DNA from: Sideroxydans lithotrophicus
GTDB lineage: Bacteria; Pseudomonadota; Gammaproteobacteria; Burkholderiales; Sulfuriferulaceae
Direction of reading: 5' to 3'
Assembly: GCA_022736605.1 (NCBI GenBank)
Contig: DZDB01000001.1
Coordinates: 1 to 32,061, forward strand
DNA: 32,061 nucleotides
Below, piece by piece: positions 8,565 through 16,705 of this stretch (its first letter is position 1; each line of letters begins with the position of its first letter). The notes beneath the pieces were generated by a model, which worked only from the letters and a program-made list of their open reading frames with translations, ran no database searches and was not told the origin of the DNA. A program made the position numbers and the translations under genes.

Positions 8565-9727
8565 TACTTGAGTTGTTCGAACAACAGTTTGGTGATTTTA
8601 TCAGCGATTTCTGCCGGAGCCAGCACGCCGGTGCTGGTCAACACACGCACGTCGCTGGCATTGGCGGCGGCGTTTTCAGACACTTCAATCTGATATTTAT
8701 CGCCGTTGACAGCGGTTTTTTTGCTACTGCGCCAAAACGCCAGCTTGCTCAACATGCCGGTGTCTTTTTTGGTTTCAACGTCGACTTGTGGATCGACGTA
8801 ACGCACGTAATAAATCCCTTTGGAACGGTCACGATCTTCGACCGTGAAACCCACCCGATCCAACGCCAAACCAACCCGGCGCCAGGCGCGGTCAAACGGA
8901 TCACTGATCGTCAGCAGCGGCGCACCGCTGCTGGTTTTGCCAAATTTGGCACGCTCGACGTTGCTTTGTTCAGCCAGCAGCGCCTTGGCACGCGCTTTTT
9001 CAACCCCGAAACGCTCCATCAGGCGGCTCAACATCTCGGCTTCCAGACCGGGATCGACCGGGCGCGGCTGCCATACAGTACGCTTGTTGCTCTCGTTGCC
9101 TTCGTAGACTTCGGCCATGCCACGATGGCTGATATAAATTTCAGTTTCACCCGGCGGATTGGTGGTGCGCTCCAGCCGGGTGCGGAATTTGTCGCGCTCG
9201 GCGGTCGAATACATGCCATCCAGCACTTTGCCCAGGGTTTTGCGGATGATGTCCTGTGGAATCTTGGCGCGGTTTTCCGCCCAGTCGGTTTCCATCACGC
9301 CAGCCTGCGGATCTTCCTTGTTAATCAGGAAACCATTGTCTTGCCAGAACTCTTTCACAATCGGCCAGACTTTTTCCGGTGGCAGGTTCACTACCAACCA
9401 GCGTTCGCTACCTGCACGCACCACGCGCACATTGTCTTCGGTTGGCAGAATATCGCTCTTGCCAGTGCTGGCCTTGTCGCCGCGCTCGGCGTTGTAGGCC
9501 GAATACGTTGCTGTGCCACGCGGGTTGATATCCGAAACCTGATAACGTCCATCGCTGGTTGGTGTGGTCAAATCGGGCGGCACTTCCAGAGTCGGTACCT
9601 GCGACTTGCTGGCTGATTTGTAATCGATTTTCTTGGTTTCCAGAATACCCAGGCTACCGCAACCTGCTATTGACAGGCTCAGCCCTGCGCCGATCACTGC
9701 CAGCCCCAGTTTGCTACGATTCATCAT
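8564..9727 (-). CDS. bamC: Outer membrane protein assembly factor BamC (lipoprotein)
   Basis: BamC is a lipoprotein of the BAM complex that inserts beta-barrel proteins into the outer membrane. The 387-residue protein starts with a lipoprotein signal ending in the lipobox SIAGC at about residue 23, then an unstructured segment with LEVPPDLTTP, which in BamC binds BamD. Two helix-grip domains follow, with ERWLVVNLPPEKVWPIVKEFW and, in the second, FDRAWRRVGLALDRVGFTVEDRDRSKGIYYVRY. The start has GAGGAT seven bases upstream; a second ATG follows immediately. It lies 70 bases downstream of dapA, the same order as in E. coli, where the gene was named dapX/nlpB. Confidence 0.93.
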   Translation of the reverse strand: MMNRSKLGLAVIGAGLSLSIAGCGSLGILETKKIDYKSASKSQVPTLEVPPDLTTPTSDGRYQVSDINPRGTATYSAYNAERGDKASTGKSDILPTEDNVRVVRAGSERWLVVNLPPEKVWPIVKEFWQDNGFLINKEDPQAGVMETDWAENRAKIPQDIIRKTLGKVLDGMYSTAERDKFRTRLERTTNPPGETEIYISHRGMAEVYEGNESNKRTVWQPRPVDPGLEAEMLSRLMERFGVEKARAKALLAEQSNVERAKFGKTSSGAPLLTISDPFDRAWRRVGLALDRVGFTVEDRDRSKGIYYVRYVDPQVDVETKKDTGMLSKLAFWRSSKKTAVNGDKYQIEVSENAAANASDVRVLTSTGVLAPAEIADKITKLLFEQLK

Positions 9728-9797
9728 TGCAATATCCTCAAAAGACTACAGAGCGTTAGCCCGCAAAATTAACTCGGCACGTGAGCCAGCACAATAT

Positions 9798-10673
9798 TTA
9801 AAGCACCTGCGCCTGGCGCATCGCCAGACGCAGGGTTTCATGGTGTTCCGCCGACAGTGGTGTCAATGGCAAGCGAATGCCTGCATCGATCAGCCCCATT
9901 TCGGCCAGCGCCCATTTCACCGGAATCGGGTTGGCCTCGACGAACAACTTGCGGTGCAGACCAAACAGCTGCTGATTGAGCTTGCGACCGCGCATCAGTT
10001 CCCCGGCAAATGCAGCTTCGCACATTTCGTGCATGGCGCGCGGTGCGACATTGGCTGTCACGGAAATGACGCCGTGCCCGCCCATCAGCATAAACGCCAG
10101 CGCCGTGGCATCATCACCGGTATACAAGGCAAAATCAGCTGGTGCGCGGTGAATCAAATCAGTCGCGCGCTCGATGCTGCCGGTAGCGTCCTTGATGCCG
10201 ACGATACCGGGCACCGCAGCCAGCCGCAGTACGGTATCGTTGCTGATGTCACTGACCGTGCGGCCGGGTACGTTGTATAGAATCAGCGGCAGGTCTTCGG
10301 CCTCGGCAATCGCCTTGAAATGCTGATACAGGCCTTCCTGCGTCGGCTTGTTGTAATAGGGCGCAACCGATAACGCATACGCGGCACCGGCAGATTTGGC
10401 ACAGCGCGTCAGGGCAATCGCTTCAGAAGTGGAATTGGCGCCGGTACCGGCGATCACCGGGATCCGCCCGGCGGCCTGTTCAACCACTGCTCGAATCAGC
10501 GCACAGTGCTCATCATAATTGACGGTAGGCGATTCACCCGTGGTGCCCACTACGACCAGACCATCGCTGCCTTCGGCAATGTGCCAGTCCACCAGCGCGC
10601 GCAGGCGTGGAAGATCGAGGCTGCCATCGTCATGCATCGGCGTCACAATGGCCACCAAACTGCCTTTTAACAT
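9798..10673 (-). CDS. dapA: 4-hydroxy-tetrahydrodipicolinate synthase
   Basis: DapA condenses pyruvate with aspartate semialdehyde, the first committed step to lysine and meso-diaminopimelate. The 291-residue length is normal. The pyruvate-binding motif GTTGESPT, the catalytic tyrosine in LYNVPGRT and the Schiff-base lysine Lys161 in VGIKDATGS are all present. The ATG at 10673 has only a weak ribosome site (AGCGGG). It heads the minus-strand unit dapA-bamC-MBL and is divergent from the CheY-like gene. Confidence 0.97.
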   Translation of the reverse strand: MLKGSLVAIVTPMHDDGSLDLPRLRALVDWHIAEGSDGLVVVGTTGESPTVNYDEHCALIRAVVEQAAGRIPVIAGTGANSTSEAIALTRCAKSAGAAYALSVAPYYNKPTQEGLYQHFKAIAEAEDLPLILYNVPGRTVSDISNDTVLRLAAVPGIVGIKDATGSIERATDLIHRAPADFALYTGDDATALAFMLMGGHGVISVTANVAPRAMHEMCEAAFAGELMRGRKLNQQLFGLHRKLFVEANPIPVKWALAEMGLIDAGIRLPLTPLSAEHHETLRLAMRQAQVL

Positions 10674-10782
10674 GCGTGTACCCGCTGCAATTTAAATCGA
10701 AACAGTTTACCCGATAACACTGACAGCGGAAACCTGCACCCACACAACATCCGCCTCACGCTTCAAACTCACGTGCTTCTTG

Positions 10783-10788
10783 TACAAT
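10783..10788 (+). promoter_or_regulatory. Candidate -10 element for the CheY-like gene
   Basis: TACAAT (5 of 6 consensus) lies 20 bases before the start codon, next to the ribosome site GAGG. The leader would be only about 14 bases. No convincing -35 hexamer sits 16-18 bases upstream, so an activator may be needed or the call may be wrong. Confidence 0.4.
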
Positions 10789-10808
10789 GCCGCCAACGAG
10801 GATGAAGC

Positions 10809-11189
10809 ATGACCGACAGCACATTGAAATTTCTGGTAGTGGACGATTTTTCCAGCATGCGACGCATGTTGCGCAACCTGCTGAAAGAACTCGGCTATCG
10901 CGACAGTGACGAGGCTGAAGACGGCGTTGCCGCACTGGAAAAATTGCATAGCGCACACTATGACGTGGTGTTGACCGACTGGAGCATGCCCAATCTGAGT
11001 GGCATTGAGCTGCTGCGTGAAATCCGCCGCGATCCACTGCTAGCGCATCTACCGGTGCTGATGGTGACTGCCGAGGCGCTGCCGGAAAACCTCGCCGAGG
11101 CGACCGCCGCTGGCGCCAGCGGCTACGTACTCAAACCCTTCACGCTGGACACGCTGGGTACAGCGCTGGCTGCAATACTGCCTGCCTAA
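10809..11189 (+). CDS. CheY-like single-domain response regulator
   Basis: This 126-residue protein is a receiver domain and nothing else. The acidic pocket is in [13 protein letters not shown], the phosphorylated aspartate in [10 protein letters not shown], the conserved threonine in LMVTAEA and the lysine in YVLKPFT. All residues needed for phosphorylation are present. The [16 protein letters not shown] segment resembles true CheY proteins, but no histidine kinase, flagellar or chemotaxis genes are adjacent. Its partner may be encoded elsewhere. A GAGG ribosome site precedes the ATG. It is convergent with sixA, and the two stop codons overlap by four bases (11186-11189). Confidence 0.93.
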   Translation: MTDSTLKFLVVDDFSSMRRMLRNLLKELGYRDSDEAEDGVAALEKLHSAHYDVVLTDWSMPNLSGIELLREIRRDPLLAHLPVLMVTAEALPENLAEATAAGASGYVLKPFTLDTLGTALAAILPA

Positions 11190-11662
11190 CTCAGCTCCGG
11201 CGTCATCACCGCACGCACAATAATCTGCTGGCTGGCTTGCCGCACGCGGTTGGTCAGCCACCACAGCCCGCCTTTCTTGATACACAAATCCGCCTCCGCC
11301 CCGCACATCAGCAGCGACGCCGTTTGTCCCAGACTGGGCTGATGCCCGACCACCACCACGGTACCGCCTGCGTCCGGCCAGCCGCTGGCCAGCACCACGC
11401 TCATCGCATCGGTGCCGGGTGCCAGTTTCTGGATGATCTCCATCGGCCGCCCCAGCGCTGCGGCGGTTTGCAGCGCGCGCTTGGCCGGGCTGACCAGGAT
11501 GCGCGCATCCTTCGGCAGACGCGCGTTGAGCCAGTCCGCCATTTGTGCCGCCTGCTTCAAGCCTTTGGCGGTCAGTTCACGCGTCATGTCGGGCACGCCA
11601 TCCACCGCATCGGCATGACGCCACACGATCAAATCCATATCGACATCCAAAAAGTGCGCCAT
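11186..11662 (-). CDS. sixA: SixA-like phosphohistidine phosphatase
   Basis: This is a histidine phosphatase superfamily protein of 158 residues. It has the RHA motif of the SixA branch ([12 protein letters not shown]) and the conserved [10 protein letters not shown] and [10 protein letters not shown] segments with the second catalytic histidine. SixA removes phosphate from phosphohistidine, classically on phosphotransfer proteins. The ATG at 11662 has a strong GGAGG six bases upstream and is preferred over an internal ATG at residue 9. It lies 21 bases downstream of the CYTH-CHAD gene on the same strand, so the two are probably co-transcribed; SixA with CHAD is a recurring pairing. A role in phosphate or polyphosphate signalling is inference. 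Confidence 0.9.
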   Translation of the reverse strand: MAHFLDVDMDLIVWRHADAVDGVPDMTRELTAKGLKQAAQMADWLNARLPKDARILVSPAKRALQTAAALGRPMEIIQKLAPGTDAMSVVLASGWPDAGGTVVVVGHQPSLGQTASLLMCGAEADLCIKKGGLWWLTNRVRQASQQIIVRAVMTPELS

Positions 11663-11683
11663 GCTAGTCCTCCAATATGACAG

Positions 11684-13177
11684 TTATGTGCGCTCACGCC
11701 AAAACGGTTTGGCTGCGTTTACGTCATCCCAGGCAATGCCGAATTGCGCCAGCAACTGCGGCACCTGCGCGGCACACCAGCCCTGTACCATACCGCAAGC
11801 CCAGGTGTGGCGTGGGCGCAAGGTTTGCAGGCAACGCTGTGCGACCGCCAGATCATTTAGCTCACCGAGCTGTTGTTGCAAGCCTGACAGCGCTGCCAGA
11901 TACGCCCGGCTTGCGCGCTGCGGATAAATTTCTGCCATAAACGCCAACAGGTAACGTTGTTTTTTGGCCGCGACACGCAGGCGGTGGCGTGCAGCGACTG
12001 ACAGCGTGGTCGCGTCCCCGCCCCGCCGCAGCAACGTACGATGCTGCTTTGCCAGCAGCTCGCGTGCCCTGCGCTTTAAGCTCCCCGCATTGTCTGCATC
12101 CAGACTATCCTGCTCGCAGGATAGCAACGCCCGTCCGACCCGCAGCAAAAACTGGCCAAACCGTGCCGACCCGAGTGCTGCACTCAAGTCTGCATGCGCA
12201 GCGTGGCGCAACGGCTGGATGGCACGCAGCAGGCGTTCAAATGCCAGATCCGCTACTTGCGTCTGAACTGCGGGCAAGGTGTGCGCCATCACCACATCCC
12301 GGTCACGCGCCAGGCTGGTATTGTCCAGCACCCAGCGTAACTCAGCGCGCAACGCGGCCAGTGCCGGGCAGTGCTGATTGATGCGTAGCGCCGCGTCCAT
12401 GCGCCGCAGTGCAATCCGGAATTGGTGCAGATATTCAGGGTCACGCCCATCCAGTAGCCCGACCAGATTGCCGGTCAGCTGCGCCAATGCGCTTTGCGCG
12501 GCACAGATTGCCGCCGCCGTGACCGGCATCTCCGCGCGCAAGCCTGCCGGGGCAGCTTTAACCGGCGCAGCTAGCTGGCCGAGAAACAGCGCATAACCGC
12601 GTTGCGCCTTGCTCACCGGATCAGGACGCAACGGAATGGTTTCAGCCAGCGCCAGCGCGAGGTCGAACAAAGCCAGCGCAGTGCCCGATTTGAGCTCCAA
12701 CTCCAGTTCCAGAATCGGCTGGCTATGTGTGCCACTACGCACCTCGCCCTGATCCAGCGCCACTTCGATCTGTGCACCCTCCCACTGTACCTGCCAGGTA
12801 GTGCGCCAGAAGCGCGTCTCGAATACCGGCAGCAGTTTTGCCTGCCGCGCCGAGGTAAGCAATGCGCGCACTGCAGGCGCTTCAAACAGCGCCGGATTGA
12901 GCGTTGCATCGGGCAGCGTGACTTCCCATTCGGGGCGCTGATGCAGGCCGCCACTTGCACCCCCTCCAATCTTCACCGTCTGGATCCAGCTTTGTCCGAC
13001 CCGACGCACACGCAACGCCGCATTTTTTCGCATTAGACTTAACTTGGGCGTGTCATGGTAAACACTCCGCAGATTGCGTCGTAACGGCGTGCCCGCCGCC
13101 TGCAATAGCGGATGGCGCTTGAGCGCTGCAACGCTCGTGGATGCCAGCGCCAGCTTGAGTTCAACTTCGGTTGTCAT
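11684..13177 (-). CDS. CYTH-CHAD domain protein (inorganic triphosphatase, YgiF-like)
   Basis: This 497-residue protein has an N-terminal CYTH domain (about residues 1-200) and a C-terminal CHAD domain. The CYTH signature ExExK is at the very start (TEVELKLAL), with basic residues in AALRVRRVG and acidic strands in WEVTLP and ILELELELKSG. The CHAD part has the expected histidines and arginines, for example YLHQFRIALRRMDAALR and RHRLRVAAKKQRYLLAF. CYTH proteins hydrolyse triphosphates such as inorganic tripolyphosphate, and CHAD domains bind polyphosphate. I chose the ATG at 13177 because it places the ExExK motif at the N-terminus, although no good ribosome site is visible. It is divergent from ppk1, the polyphosphate-making enzyme, which supports a polyphosphate role. 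Confidence 0.9.
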   Translation of the reverse strand: MTTEVELKLALASTSVAALKRHPLLQAAGTPLRRNLRSVYHDTPKLSLMRKNAALRVRRVGQSWIQTVKIGGGASGGLHQRPEWEVTLPDATLNPALFEAPAVRALLTSARQAKLLPVFETRFWRTTWQVQWEGAQIEVALDQGEVRSGTHSQPILELELELKSGTALALFDLALALAETIPLRPDPVSKAQRGYALFLGQLAAPVKAAPAGLRAEMPVTAAAICAAQSALAQLTGNLVGLLDGRDPEYLHQFRIALRRMDAALRINQHCPALAALRAELRWVLDNTSLARDRDVVMAHTLPAVQTQVADLAFERLLRAIQPLRHAAHADLSAALGSARFGQFLLRVGRALLSCEQDSLDADNAGSLKRRARELLAKQHRTLLRRGGDATTLSVAARHRLRVAAKKQRYLLAFMAEIYPQRASRAYLAALSGLQQQLGELNDLAVAQRCLQTLRPRHTWACGMVQGWCAAQVPQLLAQFGIAWDDVNAAKPFWRERT

Positions 13178-13199
13178 AATATTGTCATGTGATTGCCAT
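13171..13199 (+). promoter_or_regulatory. Pho-box-like array: three half-sites at 11-bp spacing
   Basis: TTGTCAT (13171-13177), TTGTCAT (13182-13188) and TTGCCAT (13193-13199) are separated by 4-base spacers AATA and GTGA. This is the 7-4-7 geometry of the PhoB box, consensus CTGTCAT-N4-CTGTCAY. Half-sites 1 and 2 each match 6 of 7 positions. The first half-site overlaps the CYTH-CHAD start codon. The direct repeats point towards ppk1, about 70 bases away. Confidence 0.65.
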
Positions 13200-13269
13200 A
13201 TAAAGATAGAGTGTGCGACGTATCCGCGCACCTCACAATCATCTTAGCGTTATTTGCTACCATACCCCC

Positions 13270-15339
13270 ATGACAATCGCCACTACCGAGCATTTCCTCA
13301 ACCGCGAACTGAGTTTGCTGGCCTTTAACGAACGCGTGCTGGCGCAAGCCGAAGATCCCGCCATGCCGTTGCTCGAACGGCTCAAATTCATCTGCATCGT
13401 CAGCAGCAACCTGGATGAATTTTTTGAAGTACGCGTCGCCGGACTGAAGGAGCGCATCGCGCTCAGCTCGATCAGCGTTGGTCCTGACGGTCTGAGCGCC
13501 ACGCAGACGTTCCGCGCTGCGGTGCCACGTGTGCATGCACTGGTTGAAAAGCAGTACGCCACATTGAATCAAAGTATCTTGCCGCAACTGGCCGAACAGG
13601 GCATCCGGTTTCTGCGTCGCAATCACTGGAATACCGAACAGACTGAGTGGATCCGCGCGTATTTTTTCCGCGAACTGATGCCGGTGCTGACACCGATCGG
13701 CCTCGACCCTGCGCATCCATTCCCGCGCGTGCTCAACAAGAGCCTGAACTTTGCCGTCGAACTGTCCGGACGCGATGCGTTTGGACGCAATTCCGGCGCA
13801 GCGGTGGTGCAGGCGCCGCGCTCGTTGCCACGCGTGATCCGCATGCCGGAAGCGATTGCCGGGTGCGAATACGGCTTCGTGTTTTTGTCGTCGATCCTGC
13901 ACGCGCACGTCGATGAGCTGTTCTCGGGCATGACGGTGCAGGGTTGTTATCAATTCCGCGTCACACGCAATTCCGACCTGTTCGTTGACGAGGAAGAGAC
14001 CAAAAACCTGCGCGAAGCCTTGCAGGGCGAACTGCCGCATCGCCACTTCGGCAACGCGGTCCGGCTTGAAGTCGCAGATAACTGCTCACCCAAAATGGCC
14101 GAATTTTTGCTGTCACAGTTCAGCCTGGACGCCGATGACCTGTACCAGGTCAACGGCCTGGTCAACCTGGTTCGTCTGATGCAGATTCCTGATCAGGTAG
14201 ATCGCCCCGACCTCAAGTTCGCACCGTTCATGCCCGGTCTGCCAAACGGTCTGGCCAAGGAAGGCGCGATGTTTGCTGCAATCCGCAAAAGCGATATTTT
14301 GCTGCACCACCCGTTCCAGTCATTCCAGCCAGTCATCGACTTCATCCGTGAAGCCGCAGACGATCCGAAAGTGCTGGCAATACGCCAGACCGTGTACCGC
14401 ACCGGCACCGATTCCATGCTGATGGAAGCGCTGATCGCTGCCGCACAGAGCGGCAAGGAAGTCACCGTCGTGGTCGAGTTGATGGCGCGTTTCGACGAAG
14501 AGGCCAATATCAACTGGGCCGCCAAACTGGAAGATGCCGGCGCCCACGTGGTGTACGGCGTGGTTGCGCACAAGACCCACGCAAAAATGGCGCTGGTGGT
14601 ACGCCGCGAAGATGGCAAACTGCGTCGTTATGCCCATCTCGGCACCGGCAATTACCACGCCAGGACGGCACGCCTGTACACCGATTTTGGCCTGTTGACA
14701 TGCAACGATGATGTATGCGCAGACGTCAACGACATCTTTACCCAGTTGACCGGGCTGGGCAAAGCTTCACGCCTCAAACACCTGTGGCAATCACCGTTTA
14801 CCCTGCACAGCCAGGTGCTGGCCGCCATCAAGCGCGAAACCACGCTGGCGCAGTCAGGTCAACCTGCTGCGATTATTGCCAAAATGAATTCCCTGGTCGA
14901 ACCTGATGTGGTCAATGCCCTGTACGAAGCCTCGCAGGCGGGCGTAAAAATCAGCCTGATTATCCGGGGTGTGTGCGTGCTCAAACCCGGCATTGCCGGG
15001 CTGTCGGAAAATATCCGCGTGCGCTCGGTGATTGGCCGCTTCCTGGAACACACGCGCATTTTCTACTTCCGCGATGGCGGCGCCGAACGCGTCTATTTAT
15101 CGAGTGCAGACTGGATGGATCGCAACTTTTTCCGCCGCATTGAAGCGTGTTTCCCGGTGCTGGAGCCACGCCTGAAAAAACGCGTGATTACCGAAGGACT
15201 GAAACCTTACCTGAAGGACAATACCCAGGCCTGGGACATGGACATGCACGGCGACTATCGGCGCAAACAGCCGCGTCGCGCCAAGCCTTACAACGCCCAG
15301 GCCATGCTCTTGGAAACACTGGCAAAAAGCGCCGGGTAA
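13270..15339 (+). CDS. ppk1: Polyphosphate kinase 1
   Basis: PPK1 reversibly polymerises the gamma-phosphate of ATP into inorganic polyphosphate at the inner membrane. The 689-residue protein has all domains: N-terminal FLNRELSLLAFNERVL and SNLDEFFEVRV, and the two phospholipase-D-like catalytic domains. By alignment with E. coli, His437 in KTHAKMALV is the autophosphorylated residue and His456 in YAHLGTGNYH the second essential histidine, with the same 19-residue spacing. RNFFRRIEACFPV is near the C-terminus. A leucine replaces the usual tryptophan in the NRELSWL motif. The ATG at 13270 gives the standard N-terminus although it lacks a clear ribosome site; the frame opens upstream at 13213. 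It is divergent from CYTH-CHAD and convergent with the first CZB gene. Confidence 0.97.
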   Translation: MTIATTEHFLNRELSLLAFNERVLAQAEDPAMPLLERLKFICIVSSNLDEFFEVRVAGLKERIALSSISVGPDGLSATQTFRAAVPRVHALVEKQYATLNQSILPQLAEQGIRFLRRNHWNTEQTEWIRAYFFRELMPVLTPIGLDPAHPFPRVLNKSLNFAVELSGRDAFGRNSGAAVVQAPRSLPRVIRMPEAIAGCEYGFVFLSSILHAHVDELFSGMTVQGCYQFRVTRNSDLFVDEEETKNLREALQGELPHRHFGNAVRLEVADNCSPKMAEFLLSQFSLDADDLYQVNGLVNLVRLMQIPDQVDRPDLKFAPFMPGLPNGLAKEGAMFAAIRKSDILLHHPFQSFQPVIDFIREAADDPKVLAIRQTVYRTGTDSMLMEALIAAAQSGKEVTVVVELMARFDEEANINWAAKLEDAGAHVVYGVVAHKTHAKMALVVRREDGKLRRYAHLGTGNYHARTARLYTDFGLLTCNDDVCADVNDIFTQLTGLGKASRLKHLWQSPFTLHSQVLAAIKRETTLAQSGQPAAIIAKMNSLVEPDVVNALYEASQAGVKISLIIRGVCVLKPGIAGLSENIRVRSVIGRFLEHTRIFYFRDGGAERVYLSSADWMDRNFFRRIEACFPVLEPRLKKRVITEGLKPYLKDNTQAWDMDMHGDYRRKQPRRAKPYNAQAMLLETLAKSAG

Positions 15340-15359
15340 ACCCGATGCTTTGTGCCCGG

Positions 15360-15896
15360 TCAGACGGTTTTTGGGTACTGGCGAAACGATACGATGGACT
15401 GATGCACCGGCATCGCCACACCTTGCGCGCTCAACATGGCGTCAAGTTTGGCGTCGTCCATCTCGATCAGTTGCTGTTGCAGGTCGTCCAGATGGCCCGC
15501 GATATCGCGCGAAATCTGCTTCAGTTCGGCAAACAGTTGGTGTGCCTGCGCTTGCGCTGCCGCTTTTTCTTCAGCCAGCTTTTTAGCAGAACCCAGCATG
15601 CGCCCGAACAGGCCGGACGTGTCTTCCTTATCGGCCACGCGCAACAACTTGTGGATTTCCATGTAAACGTCGTGCAGCTTGAGGTGCGGGTCTTCCACCT
15701 TGCGGAACGCCGCCAGTTGCGACAGGATTTGACCCTCACCGTAATACCAGCAGCCAAAGCCGCACTCGGTGCCGTGCACCGGCACTTTGTCTTTGGCAAC
15801 CTCCATGCCTTCTACCAGCGCATGAGCGTGCGTGACCCAGCTCATGTGAGCTTTTTTGCTATCGCGTAAACGGTAAATCACTTCGGCTTTGTTCAT
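15360..15896 (-). CDS. Free-standing CZB (zinc-binding) domain protein, copy 1
   Basis: This 178-residue soluble protein is a CZB domain followed by a helical, Ala/Glu/Gln-rich segment (about residues 95-150) that looks like a coiled coil. The zinc ligands of the family are visible: His17 in AHMSWVTH, Cys45 in ECGFGCWYYG, and His71 and His75 in PHLKLHDVYMEIH. CZB domains sense zinc or oxidants and normally control attached chemoreceptors or diguanylate cyclases; here there is no output domain. Cys49, four residues after the ligand cysteine, is an extra thiol. The ATG at 15896 has AGGAGA upstream; the frame continues 19 codons further without support. It is paralogous to the gene at 16058-16585. 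Confidence 0.88.
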   Translation of the reverse strand: MNKAEVIYRLRDSKKAHMSWVTHAHALVEGMEVAKDKVPVHGTECGFGCWYYGEGQILSQLAAFRKVEDPHLKLHDVYMEIHKLLRVADKEDTSGLFGRMLGSAKKLAEEKAAAQAQAHQLFAELKQISRDIAGHLDDLQQQLIEMDDAKLDAMLSAQGVAMPVHQSIVSFRQYPKTV

Positions 15897-15970
15897 GTTT
15901 TCTCTCCTGAGTATTGTATTTCTGTCGGTTAGACGTAATACGTGGAGAGGCAAAAACAGACTGTGAACAA

Positions 15971-15981
15971 AGATTAAATCT
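15971..15981. promoter_or_regulatory. Palindrome upstream of CZB copy 1, similar to the rubrerythrin-operon palindrome
   Basis: AGATTAAATCT is a perfect 5-1-5 palindrome 75 bases upstream of the CZB start. The core AGAYTWAATCT is shared with AGACTTAATCT at 3578-3588 ahead of rubrerythrin. A partial copy, AGACTTAAATT, lies at 15993-16003. A shared regulator is possible but both stretches are AT-rich. Confidence 0.35.
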
Positions 15982-16057
15982 GATTCATTAGCAGACTTAA
16001 ATTAAACGCAGGTTGCGGGGTGGGTGTGAAATTGACTGCTGTGAGTAGCGAAAATGA

Positions 16058-16585
16058 TCAAGCGACTATTTGTTTCACCAGACTCAGTTTAGGCGGCGCA
16101 TTGCCGAATCCCTGTGCCGCCATCAGCGCATCGAACTCAGCGTCGCTCATGGCCAGCAGCACGGCCTGTAAATCGTCAACATGCGCGACAATTTCACGTG
16201 ACGCAGCTTTCATGTCCTGCAACAGGGCATGTGCCTTGGCATCAGCCGCCTGTTTTTCGGCTTTGAGTTTGCGTCCCGCACCCAGCAGGCAGCCGAGCCG
16301 CGAGTTGTCCTGTTCCTTCTGTCCGACTTTGAGCAACACATGAATATGCAGGTAGATAGCGTGCAGGCGCTGGTGTGGCTCGTCTATCCGTTGAAATGCA
16401 GAAATCTGCGACAGCACGCTGCCATTGCCGTAATACCAGCAGCCAAACGCGCATTCGGTGCAATGCAGCGGCACTTCGTCCTGCTCAACCGGGCGCCCTT
16501 CAATAATTGCACTGGCGTGCGACACCCACCAGAGATGGGATTTTTTGGCATCGTGCAGGAAAGTAATGGCGTGGGCTTTTTTCAT
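16058..16585 (-). CDS. Free-standing CZB (zinc-binding) domain protein, copy 2
   Basis: This 175-residue paralogue aligns without gaps with copy 1 through at least residue 85: His17, Cys45, Cys49, His71 and His75 fall at identical positions, which supports both chosen starts. The motif reads CTECAFGCWYYG, so it carries a further cysteine at 42, giving a C-x2-C-x3-C cluster. A helical C-terminal part with KAEKQAADAKAHALLQDMK follows. Start choice: the ATG at 16585 fits the paralogue; a GTG at 16609 would add eight residues. There are 161 bases between it and copy 1 downstream, enough for separate promoters. No effector domain is present, so it may act as a zinc- or thiol-responsive partner of another protein; that is inference. 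Confidence 0.87.
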   Translation of the reverse strand: MKKAHAITFLHDAKKSHLWWVSHASAIIEGRPVEQDEVPLHCTECAFGCWYYGNGSVLSQISAFQRIDEPHQRLHAIYLHIHVLLKVGQKEQDNSRLGCLLGAGRKLKAEKQAADAKAHALLQDMKAASREIVAHVDDLQAVLLAMSDAEFDALMAAQGFGNAPPKLSLVKQIVA

Positions 16586-16666
16586 GTCAACTCGCAGGAA
16601 ACATTTCACGCTGACAACCTACCAGATGCAAGCAGTACAAAACATCCATCAATCGAATGAATTTTC

Positions 16667-16698
16667 AATCCGGATTCAGGCCACAAACCAGGTTTGTG
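16667..16698 (-). other. Two palindromes just downstream of ppx
   Basis: CACAAACC-A-GGTTTGTG (16682-16698) is a perfect 8-1-8 inverted repeat starting eight bases after the ppx stop, and AATCCGGATT (16667-16676) is a 10-base palindrome right after it. Together they could act as a transcript end or processing site for the ppx operon. No T-run follows on the minus strand, so a classic intrinsic terminator is not supported. Confidence 0.35.
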
Positions 16699-16705
16699 CC
16701 CAGTT

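Noticed and set aside
8501-9616. Plus-strand open frame of 371 codons
   Set aside because: It lies antisense to bamC, which has a lipobox and full family features; the translated plus-strand protein shows no recognisable domain.
13174-14046. Minus-strand open frame of 290 codons
   Set aside because: It overlaps the N-terminal half of ppk1 on the other strand and shows no family resemblance.
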